From a virus, in the IMG/VR virus record IMGVR_UViG_3300012919_000046, positions 1 through 21,044 of that record: a DNA stretch of 21,044 bases; one strand, written 5' to 3'. The position numbers were made by a program, and so were the translations under genes. A model generated the notes under the pieces. The model was given only the letters and a program-made list of their open reading frames with translations. It did no database searches and was not told the origin of the DNA. Shown piece by piece: positions 1-6,118 of this stretch. The stretch's first letter is position 1, and every line of letters starts with the position of its first letter.

Positions 1-1
1 C

Positions 2-82
2 ATCCTGGATTTAGATAAAATTAGAAATACAAACTACCCAGGAACGTTTAAAGAATGGTGGACAATACTAAACACAAAATAA
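2..82 (+). CDS. C-terminal end of an unidentified upstream gene (partial)
   Basis: Frame 2 is open from the window edge to a TAA at 80-82 and would encode the last 26 residues of a protein ending EWWTILNTK. The other two plus-strand frames close within the first 20 bases, so this is the only frame that can carry a gene entering from the left. It would overlap the start of the following SDR-like gene by 28 nt. Tight overlaps are normal in T4-like phages, but the fragment is too short to name and could be chance. Confidence 0.35.
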   Translation: MLDLDKIRNTNYPGTFKEWWTILNTK

Positions 83-585
83 TCTGCACAGGCAACCCCG
101 ACGGCTTTCCAGATGATCACGAACACTTGAAAACTGTGGCACACGGGGTAAGAATTCATTTACCTGAAACCAAGTTTGTTCATAGATCTAATGGGTATGA
201 CTTACGTCTATGGGACGACAAAAGGAGAGACCAATTTAAACAATTAGTGAAAGATTCGACTGCATTCATTAATGCGTCTAAGATCTGCCAATTGGGACAG
301 CTTCAGTTGTTAAACTTGGCACACGAAACGGCACTTGAAAATAAAATTGATAACTTTACAATTATAAACATAGGTAGCACCGCTGAATTCGAACCAGACA
401 AATTTCAAATGTATAGTATTGAAAAAAATGCATTGAAAGAGAGAAGCCGACAGTTATCAAAACTTGGATTTAGATCATGTCATATTACAATTGGTAATCT
501 AAACAATGTATCTGAAATTGGAAAAATTATAAAATACGTTCTGGAATCTGATCCTTTTGTTTCATTCGTGAAACTTGAAACATAA
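55..585 (+). CDS. SDR-like (short-chain dehydrogenase/reductase fold) protein
   Basis: This 176-aa protein looks like a shortened SDR enzyme, a family of NAD(P)-dependent oxidoreductases. Three things point there: an N-terminal TGNPDGFP (residues 12-19) resembling the TGxxxGxG nucleotide-binding loop with the last Gly replaced by Pro; FINAS (71-75) where SDRs have the NNAG strand; and a plausible catalytic set of Ser108, Tyr120 and Lys124 (YSIEK, a YxxxK motif 12 residues after the Ser). Typical SDRs have about 250 aa, so helices and the substrate lid are reduced. The ATG at 55 is the first usable start; AGGA at 40-43 is a distant possible ribosome site. Substrate is unknown. It could be an auxiliary metabolic enzyme or a degenerate nucleotide-binding protein. 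Fold call fairly sure, activity uncertain. Confidence 0.6.
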   Translation: MVDNTKHKIICTGNPDGFPDDHEHLKTVAHGVRIHLPETKFVHRSNGYDLRLWDDKRRDQFKQLVKDSTAFINASKICQLGQLQLLNLAHETALENKIDNFTIINIGSTAEFEPDKFQMYSIEKNALKERSRQLSKLGFRSCHITIGNLNNVSEIGKIIKYVLESDPFVSFVKLET

Positions 586-616
586 AAAAACCCCTACTAA
601 AAAACAGCAGGGGTTT
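584..616. terminator. Bidirectional intrinsic terminator between convergent genes
   Basis: The arms AAACCCCT (588-595) and AGGGGTTT (609-616) pair perfectly, and after an A/C mismatch a further CT/AG pair narrows the loop. On the minus strand the hairpin is followed by seven T residues (complement of 584-590), a textbook intrinsic terminator for the histone-like gene and the operon behind it. On the plus strand the tail is TTTAATT, weaker but usable for the SDR-like gene. Its place between convergent genes fits. Confidence 0.85.
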
Positions 617-631
617 AATTGGATCCAATTA
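616..631. repeat. 16-bp perfect palindrome next to the terminator
   Basis: TAATTGGATCCAATTA is a perfect inverted repeat with no spacer. It abuts the right arm of the terminator hairpin and lies 4 nt beyond the stop codon of the minus-strand histone-like gene. It could extend the RNA secondary structure or be a site for a dimeric DNA-binding protein. No function is shown by sequence alone. Confidence 0.55.
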
Positions 632-635
632 GCAA

Positions 636-833
636 TTACGACGCCGTTACTGTCGATGCCGCGTTTTTTGCCTCTTGAATTTCTTTTCTTCTTGCTTTGA
701 TCAATTTTGAAAGATTTGCAAGTGCTTTTCTGGCTCTTGTTGCAGAAGCCTTTACACCTTTTTCTGTGAACTTTCCGTTCTCTTCAGAATATGCTTGGAT
801 CTCTGTCATGATCTGCTCGTGTGTGTTAGACAT
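636..833 (-). CDS. Histone H1/Hc1-like small basic protein
   Basis: This 65-aa, Lys/Arg/Ala-rich protein has the pattern GVKASATRARKALANLSKL (residues 26-44) followed by a basic helix KARRKEIQEAKN (46-57). The [AST]xxRARKAxxxLxKL arrangement is characteristic of the bacterial Hc1/histone H1-like family, small DNA-binding proteins that compact nucleoids. A phage copy could bind host or phage DNA during takeover or packaging; that is inference. The N-terminal 25 residues are more acidic and may form a separate helix. A strong ribosome site, AAGGAAGGA, lies about 10 nt before the ATG on the minus strand. It is the last gene of the minus-strand cluster, just before the terminator. The family assignment is from motif recognition only. 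Confidence 0.65.
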   Translation of the reverse strand: MSNTHEQIMTEIQAYSEENGKFTEKGVKASATRARKALANLSKLIKARRKEIQEAKNAASTVTAS

Positions 834-923
834 AATTTACGTCCTTCCTTTTTAATCGTACGATGTTATTAGTTAACATAGCATTAATTAAAGCACGTAA
901 GAAGTGGTTTTGTCAAGAAAAAA
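834..923. other. Intergenic gap between gp46 and the histone-like gene
   Basis: This 90-nt gap holds the ribosome site of the histone-like gene (complement of CTTCC at 842-848) and a weak hairpin, TGTTA/TAACA around 864-878. I see no TATAAATA late box on the minus strand. The gap is long for this compact cluster, so an early or middle promoter for the histone-like gene may lie here, but I cannot identify one. Confidence 0.3.
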
Positions 924-2699
924 TTAAACAATTATTTCCACATCATTGGCATAGTTGGTAAAACCATTTTCTTTGGTAACTTTTAAAACTGAATTTACCC
1001 TGCTTATCAGCTCGTCTTTGTGTGAAATTAGGAAAATATTTTTTTGCTGTGTTCTAGACATGTCTTTTAGAACAGCCATAGCCGACTCAACTCCCGATAT
1101 ATCCATTCCAGAATCTACTAGTTCATCTATAAACAGCAAGTTGATCTGTTGATAAAGGCTCTCCCACACGTCTCTGAAAGCCCAGCTCAATGATAGTATA
1201 AGCCTGTTCCGTTCACCTCTACTCAAATTATCAAAATCTAGCTCTCTGCCCAGTTCTTCAATTCGGACAGTTAGGTCAGGTTGGAACACTACGGTGTGTG
1301 GTAATTTTACTTTTCCAAGGAAAAAGGCCAATCGTTGATTCAAATATGTTAAGTTTTGTTCGATTATTCTTGTTCTAATAAAAGAGTCTTTTGCGGTCAA
1401 CAGTTTGAATAAAAATTCTTGATGTCTGTGTAGATCTTCCATTTCATTGACATTGGTATAATCAACTTTTTGTATAGCTTTCTTGGTAAGTTCTTCGATC
1501 TGTTCTGCATATGGATCTTCATTTTTCTCAGTCTGCTCCAGCTGACGTTTAAGATCTTTCAAAGAAGCTTTGTGATTATATGCTTCGTCGATGGTATCAT
1601 AGTACGTGTCGGGTATTTGTCCAATATCTCCCACTTCGTCAATGCCCTGTTGTATTTTTGCAAGATCACTTTTTAACTTTGTAGCATAGTCTGTAGACTC
1701 TTTCAGCTGAAGTTTTAATTTGTCTACAAGATGTGTGTGTTTATCACCACGTAGTTCTTGTTCACAGGTTGGACATTTTTGTTGTTCTGAAAATTTAAGA
1801 TCGGCTTGTGTTCTTTCTACATTGTTTTCCGCCTTTGTAAGACTGTCCTCGTGATATGCACGTTCTTTTTCAAGTCCACGCAACGCGGTCTGCATCTCGT
1901 GATGTTTCTGAAGCCTTTTGTGTGCGTCAAGTTCGGCCTTAATGTCCACCTTGTCCAGTTCGGTAATTGCTTCATTGAACTTGTCTGTGTCTTGCTTTTT
2001 TTGATTTTGCCACGCACTGGATCTTATTTTCAAGCTTTCAATAGATTCTTGTATCTTTTCATTTGATGCTATCTTGCTGTCAATCTTGTATTTCTCTTCT
2101 GTCAGTTGTTGTTTTGTTGTCTTCATCTTTTCTTTCAGCAAATCTGCTTTTTGCGATAGTAAAGTTATTCCTAATAGCTGTTCGATTATTTCCCTTTGTT
2201 CGGCTTGTTTTGTTGCAAGGAAAGGAAGTGTGTAAGTGTTTAAAGCACAAATGTGCTTGAACATTGCATGACTCATGCCCAACAATTTGTTTATTTCCTG
2301 TTGAGTTTCTCTGTTTTCACCTTGGGCTTCGTTGCTTTCAAAATCTTGTTCTATGCTATTGGCATAAAACTTGAATATTTGTGGTTTACGTCCACGTTCA
2401 ATGACGTATTCTATATTATTTTTTATAAATTTCACAGAAACAATCATGCCCTTTTCATTTGTTTTGTTTACAAGATTGTCTCTTCTAATCTGTGTTAATG
2501 GTTCACCAAATAGCACATAGCTTAACGCATTTATAATTGTTGTCTTTCCTGTACCATTTCTTGCTCCTGCATCATCGCCTCCGAGATCCATGTTTTCGCC
2601 TATAACCAAAACAAGGTTTTTATCTGCAAAATTTATGCTTTGTGCGGCATTGCCAACGCTCATGAAATTTTTTACGGTAAGTTCTTTAATTTTTAGCAT
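924..2699 (-). CDS. 46: gp46-like recombination endonuclease subunit (Rad50/SbcC ATPase)
   Basis: The 591-aa protein is the ATPase half of the phage Mre11-Rad50-type nuclease, which resects DNA ends for recombination-dependent replication and host DNA breakdown. Visible parts in order: Walker A GARNGTGKT at residues 45-53; a long charged coiled-coil arm (about 185-305); a zinc hook CPTC at 309-312; the return coiled coil (about 320-450); the ABC signature LSRGE at 492-496; Walker B LLFIDE at 521-526; and the switch His in ISH at 558-560. Length is close to T4 gp46 (about 560 aa). It begins 14 nt before the end of the small upstream gene, so the genes are overlapped and probably co-translated. 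It forms a complex with the gp47 product encoded just upstream. Confidence 0.95.
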   Translation of the reverse strand: MLKIKELTVKNFMSVGNAAQSINFADKNLVLVIGENMDLGGDDAGARNGTGKTTIINALSYVLFGEPLTQIRRDNLVNKTNEKGMIVSVKFIKNNIEYVIERGRKPQIFKFYANSIEQDFESNEAQGENRETQQEINKLLGMSHAMFKHICALNTYTLPFLATKQAEQREIIEQLLGITLLSQKADLLKEKMKTTKQQLTEEKYKIDSKIASNEKIQESIESLKIRSSAWQNQKKQDTDKFNEAITELDKVDIKAELDAHKRLQKHHEMQTALRGLEKERAYHEDSLTKAENNVERTQADLKFSEQQKCPTCEQELRGDKHTHLVDKLKLQLKESTDYATKLKSDLAKIQQGIDEVGDIGQIPDTYYDTIDEAYNHKASLKDLKRQLEQTEKNEDPYAEQIEELTKKAIQKVDYTNVNEMEDLHRHQEFLFKLLTAKDSFIRTRIIEQNLTYLNQRLAFFLGKVKLPHTVVFQPDLTVRIEELGRELDFDNLSRGERNRLILSLSWAFRDVWESLYQQINLLFIDELVDSGMDISGVESAMAVLKDMSRTQQKNIFLISHKDELISRVNSVLKVTKENGFTNYANDVEIIV

Positions 2700-2856
2700 C
2701 TTCGTGATCTTTTTTCCATTTCCTATAACCTTTCAACCATTCTTCATGTGAGAGTGGTTTTTTCAAGTATTCCCATGTGCTTTCTCTAGTCCATGTTGGT
2801 GTCTCATATTCGCCTTTTAAAATTTTTATTAACTTTTTTTTACTGACTCGTGACAT
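2686..2856 (-). CDS. 56-aa basic, Trp-rich small protein between gp47 and gp46
   Basis: The minus strand has an ATG at 2856 and a TAA at 2686-2688, giving 56 aa that begin MSRVSKKKLIKILKGEY and end WKKDHEDAKN. It overlaps the gp47 stop by 17 nt and the gp46 start by 14 nt, filling the 140-nt gap between the two nuclease genes exactly. The protein is strongly basic with four Trp (residues 22, 28, 40, 47) and reads like a folded small helical protein. T4 also carries small genes (46.1, 46.2) between 47 and 46, but I cannot assert homology. It may modulate the nuclease or bind DNA. No family recognised; the overlaps on both sides and sensible composition make it likely real. Confidence 0.7.
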   Translation of the reverse strand: MSRVSKKKLIKILKGEYETPTWTRESTWEYLKKPLSHEEWLKGYRKWKKDHEDAKN

Positions 2857-3862
2857 CCAGATCATTGTAGATTGCTGTTAGTATGTTTTTGTCATATGTC
2901 TCAGAATCTACACCTTGTAGTTGTTTTATAACAATCTGATCAACAGAGTCAAATTTTTGCACTTCGACAGTAGGTTGCTGTGCCTGTTCTATTTGCTCAG
3001 GTATCAGTTGTAGCTCTCGTAATTGGTATTTGTCTATGAATGTTTCTCTTATAAAATTAGCCTCTTCATAACTTATTTTTATGTCTAGTGTTACCCTCAC
3101 ATACATTTTTGGTTTTAAATATTTTTCTGGATCTGCAAGTAGTTCTGATATTTTTATAGTGATATATCTTGGCATATCTGGCCAGTTGATATACTTTGGC
3201 TGTCCACCATATTCAAGCACCATCATTCCTCTGTCATCATCCCATGCATCTGCGTAGTTGTGTGGAAATGCGTTGCCCATGTATGTCACATTGTTCATGT
3301 GTTGTCTTTTATGGAAATGTCCTGTAAACACCATGCCACAATTTTTAAAATGTTCTGTCTTGATACCACCAACATCTGGCATTTCAACCATCGCGTTCAT
3401 TTTAAAATATGGCAGTTCAAAATGTCCAAATACATATTTCTGTTTCATGTTTTCAATACGTTTCCATTCGTCTTCTACTATCCATGGTATTATTGCCACG
3501 TCGTCCTCTACTATCCAATCGTTTACAATCTGTATGTTTGGAATATTTCTTATAAACTCCATAGAATTAATTTCTCTTTTTTCTCTGTAGAACAAATCAT
3601 GATTACCCATTATTACATAAACTTTTTCAAAAGAATTGCCAAGCCTCTCCATGTTTGATACTGTATAGTTCATTGTTGATACGTTTGTCGAAGCCCTATG
3701 GTGATGCCAATCACCCAGAAATATGCAAGTCTCACATCCATGTGCTTTTGCCTGTTCTATGAACCAATACACAAATGCTTCACAGTCGTCATTGTGTACA
3801 CGACTGTTTCCCTTCATGCCAAAATGTATATCAGTGAAACATGCGACTTTTTTAAAAAACAT
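2840..3862 (-). CDS. 47: gp47-like recombination endonuclease subunit (Mre11/SbcD nuclease)
   Basis: The 340-aa protein is a calcineurin-like metallophosphoesterase, the nuclease partner of gp46. All family motifs are visible: Asp11 and His13 in FTDIHFG; Asp51 with His53/His54 in FLGDWHHHR; Asn87-His88-Asp89 in MGNHD; His147 in FGHFELP; and His182/His184 in FTGHFHKR. These residues hold two metal ions, normally Mn2+. The C-terminal third (about 215-340) would be the capping and gp46-binding region. Length matches T4 gp47 (339 aa). The start codon is 3 nt after the gp55 stop, and AAGGAAA inside the gp55 end can serve as ribosome site, which points to a shared transcript with gp55. Confidence 0.95.
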   Translation of the reverse strand: MFFKKVACFTDIHFGMKGNSRVHNDDCEAFVYWFIEQAKAHGCETCIFLGDWHHHRASTNVSTMNYTVSNMERLGNSFEKVYVIMGNHDLFYREKREINSMEFIRNIPNIQIVNDWIVEDDVAIIPWIVEDEWKRIENMKQKYVFGHFELPYFKMNAMVEMPDVGGIKTEHFKNCGMVFTGHFHKRQHMNNVTYMGNAFPHNYADAWDDDRGMMVLEYGGQPKYINWPDMPRYITIKISELLADPEKYLKPKMYVRVTLDIKISYEEANFIRETFIDKYQLRELQLIPEQIEQAQQPTVEVQKFDSVDQIVIKQLQGVDSETYDKNILTAIYNDLDVTSQ

Positions 3863-3865
3863 CTA

Positions 3866-4843
3866 TTACCATTTCCTTTTTATCACTGGAATCTTTCTTC
3901 CAGGTTTCAGTTCTAATTTTTTGTAGCCAACCTCATCAAAATCCATTTTACCTGTTTTTTTATATTGTCGATTAAGTTTTGCAATACCTGTTTTGTTAAC
4001 GTATCTCACTTCTCCGTGTGCAGTCTCCATCTTCTTTTTGAAAGTCGGAGTGTTTTGTATGTTTTCATTCTGCCTTGTAAATGATGGATTCATGTCGTTC
4101 ATTTCTAAAAGGTCATCTCTTATTGCTTGGTTTTTCTTTTCTATGTTTAAGATTCTTGTAAAGCTATTTGTTATTGCGGCTGTGTAGTATGCAAAAGGAT
4201 TTTCAGATTTTGATTCATCAAACTGTAAGCCTATCTGTGATAACTGCATCAGCGCCTGTGATTGCATTTCGTCATTGTAGGTGTAGCCTCTCCAGTTTGA
4301 TCTTGTGCCATATCTTTCACACAGTTTCATGAACATCATGGCAAGGCTATTTGTTATTTTGCCATGGTCAGCTGAAAAATTACCATTTAACATGCCACCT
4401 ACCCAGTGTGATTTGCCAACACATTTTAATTTTCCTTTTTTATCAAATCTGTAGTGCTGGAATGGTGGAAAGTTTACTTTGGCATGATGGTCTGCAACGC
4501 TCTTTGGATTTTTTTTACGATCGCTAGACATCGGAATATGGTCATAAGTCATCACCCTAAACACAAGATCTGTTTTTTCTATTTTTCTTGTGCTTACAGT
4601 GTAGTCACTTAATTTAATTTTTTTTAGTCCGGCATCTTTAGCCTGTTGCCATGCTTCCTGGGTTAGTCTTTTTGATCTTGCTTTTCTGGCCTTTGCAATG
4701 GCACTAGCATTTACTTTTTTAAGATTTGGAACTATCAGATCATATTGTGAATCTTCTGGATCCACATACGAACAATATGTATTTTTGCTGGCGTGTATTT
4801 GTGCCAACAGATCTCGATTGTTTAGGTACTTCACTCTTTTCAT
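3866..4843 (-). CDS. 55: gp55-like late transcription sigma factor
   Basis: The 325-aa protein matches the late sigma factor that directs host RNA polymerase to TATAAATA promoters. The diagnostic core is at residues 184-246: WRGYTYNDEMQSQAL, then FDESKSENPFAYYTAAITN and FTRILNIEKKNQAIRDDLL, equivalent to sigma region 2, which melts and reads the -10 box. T4 gp55 is only 185 aa; here about 150 extra N-terminal residues are present, with a basic patch KARKARSKRL at 51-60, plus a longer basic C-terminal tail ending KRKW. In T4 the C-terminal end contacts the sliding clamp; whether this tail does so is unknown. It heads the minus-strand cluster and lies divergent to a late promoter it should recognise. 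The start at 4843 has a weak GAAAGA-type ribosome site. Confidence 0.88.
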   Translation of the reverse strand: MKRVKYLNNRDLLAQIHASKNTYCSYVDPEDSQYDLIVPNLKKVNASAIAKARKARSKRLTQEAWQQAKDAGLKKIKLSDYTVSTRKIEKTDLVFRVMTYDHIPMSSDRKKNPKSVADHHAKVNFPPFQHYRFDKKGKLKCVGKSHWVGGMLNGNFSADHGKITNSLAMMFMKLCERYGTRSNWRGYTYNDEMQSQALMQLSQIGLQFDESKSENPFAYYTAAITNSFTRILNIEKKNQAIRDDLLEMNDMNPSFTRQNENIQNTPTFKKKMETAHGEVRYVNKTGIAKLNRQYKKTGKMDFDEVGYKKLELKPGRKIPVIKRKW

Positions 4844-4980
4844 AGTTATCTTTCATGTAAGTTAAAGTGACCACAAACAGGTCTGTTGAATCGTGCCGTA
4901 TGGTGAATTAAGTGCGCCTAAAATTGTGCCTATAAATATAGTAAAGTATACGAAATTTTACAAAGGATTACAACCATAAA
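4844..4980. promoter_or_regulatory. Divergent control region between gp55 and the baseplate operon
   Basis: This 137-nt stretch separates the leftward DNA-processing genes from the rightward structural genes. It contains one exact late promoter on the plus strand (4931-4938). For the minus strand I see no TATAAATA box and no convincing -35/-10 pair, so gp55 is probably served by an early or middle promoter not recognisable here. An imperfect direct repeat, GTGCGCCTAAAA and GTGCCTATAAA, overlaps the late promoter. Confidence 0.6.
4931..4938 (+). promoter_or_regulatory. T4-type late promoter (TATAAATA) for the baseplate operon
   Basis: An exact TATAAATA lies 42 nt upstream of the tail tube cap-like gene. 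This is the sole core element read by gp55-type sigma factors, and gp55 is encoded just to the left. By analogy with T4, transcription would begin about 6 nt past the box, near 4944, leaving a leader of about 37 nt. AAAGGA at 4963-4967 is a rather distant ribosome site. It probably serves the genes to gp25 and may read through to gp6. Confidence 0.85.
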
Positions 4981-5817
4981 ATGAGTTTAAAAAACGTTAT
5001 CAAGGATGTAGGCGAGAGCATATTCAATAGAACATTTGGTAGACTACGAGGCGCAGGACTCGGTGATCTTAAAATAGCTAACGCTAGGGCCAAGTGGGGC
5101 GGACGTAACGATAAAAAAGATTGGCGTGTCAGATTGACTATCCCGACTAGAGCTAGTGCTCTTTACAACAGCATAATGGCTGGTAATGATTTGTTGAAGC
5201 CACTGGCACAATCCAGAGGCATGTTTTGGCCTTTGACTCCGTCTATGGTTATCCAACACAGTGCAAACTACAACGCATTGGCACAGACACATAGTAACTA
5301 TCCTTTCCAGGCTTATCAGAACTCACAAGTTGATCAAATGAACATAATTGGAGAATTCCCTGTGCAGAATCAACAGGACGCACAACATTGGGTGGCAACA
5401 ATTAATTTTTTAAGAACTGTAACGAAAATGTTTTTTGGTAGCCAGCAAGATCTCAAAGGAAATCCACCACCCATCCTACACTTGAATGGATATGGAGATC
5501 ACATGTTTACGAACGTGCCTGTTGTTGTTAACACTTTCAACGTAGAACTTAGATCAGGCATAGACTATATTTCAACAAAACAGAACACAACAGGCATAAG
5601 TCCAGATCTTAAAAAATTTGTTTTCGATGGAGGCTATGACGCAAATGAATTCAATATTGAACCATCGGGAGAATCACAGACCTGGGCTCCAACATTATCA
5701 AACATTTCTGTATTAGTGACGCCTGTCTACTCGAGAGATTCGGTTAAAAACTTTTCTCTCACCGAGTTTGCCCGTGGCAACTTGAACGGCAAGTCAGACA
5801 GGATTGGATTCATTTAA
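4981..5817 (+). CDS. Baseplate tail tube cap/initiator protein (gp48/gp54-like)
   Basis: The 278-aa protein belongs to a family I know from marine T4-like phages as the baseplate tail tube cap or initiator, the ring on which the inner tail tube polymerises. Recognisable segments are AKWGGRNDKKDWRVRLTIP (residues 37-55), FWPLTPSMVIQHSANYN (82-98), NIIGEFPVQNQQDAQHWVA (121-139) and PPPILHLNGYGDHMFTN (162-178), the last followed by a beta strand rich in Val. It is the first gene behind the late promoter and overlaps gp53 by one base (TAATG). T4 has two related ring proteins, gp48 and gp54; only one is in this window and I cannot say which it replaces. No signal peptide or membrane segment. Confidence 0.7.
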   Translation: MSLKNVIKDVGESIFNRTFGRLRGAGLGDLKIANARAKWGGRNDKKDWRVRLTIPTRASALYNSIMAGNDLLKPLAQSRGMFWPLTPSMVIQHSANYNALAQTHSNYPFQAYQNSQVDQMNIIGEFPVQNQQDAQHWVATINFLRTVTKMFFGSQQDLKGNPPPILHLNGYGDHMFTNVPVVVNTFNVELRSGIDYISTKQNTTGISPDLKKFVFDGGYDANEFNIEPSGESQTWAPTLSNISVLVTPVYSRDSVKNFSLTEFARGNLNGKSDRIGFI

Positions 5818-6116
5818 TGGCAAAGTATTCAAGGACATCTCCATATTTCAACACACCTCAGAGCTCTGAGGCATTGGGCTATTTTGTACCAAGGAATATA
5901 ACATCTGAGGATGACGACAGATCATACACTATTGAAAAGACATACGCTTACCGTCCTGACTTGTTGGCGTTTGACCTATACGGATCTCCAAGATTATGGT
6001 GGGTGTTCGCCCAGAGAAATCCAGACCAGATTGAAGATCCCATATATGATTTCAAACCAGGAGTGACTATTAAATTGCCTAAGCCGGCCAATGTGTCTCG
6101 CGATGTCGGAGTATAA
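5817..6116 (+). CDS. 53: gp53-like baseplate wedge protein
   Basis: The 99-aa protein carries the gp53 signature: a Tyr-rich start (YSRTSPYFNT), then YGSPRLWWVFAQRN (residues 55-68) and DPIYDFKPGVTIKLP (74-88). The pattern YGxPxLWWxxxxxNxxxxP, ending in a hydrophobic IxLP, is the LysM-like module that clamps wedges to one another in T4-like baseplates. T4 gp53 is 196 aa; this form is about half and retains just the core module. It overlaps the preceding stop by one base, with only a weak, distant AGGA upstream, so translation is probably coupled to the cap gene. The next gene begins two bases after its stop. Confidence 0.85.
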   Translation: MAKYSRTSPYFNTPQSSEALGYFVPRNITSEDDDRSYTIEKTYAYRPDLLAFDLYGSPRLWWVFAQRNPDQIEDPIYDFKPGVTIKLPKPANVSRDVGV

Positions 6117-6118
6117 CA

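Noticed and set aside
3258-3658. Two overlapping plus-strand frames (110 and 132 aa) opposite gp47
   Set aside because: Both are complements of the clear metallophosphoesterase; the Cys/Phe/Ile-rich translations look like antisense noise and not membrane proteins.
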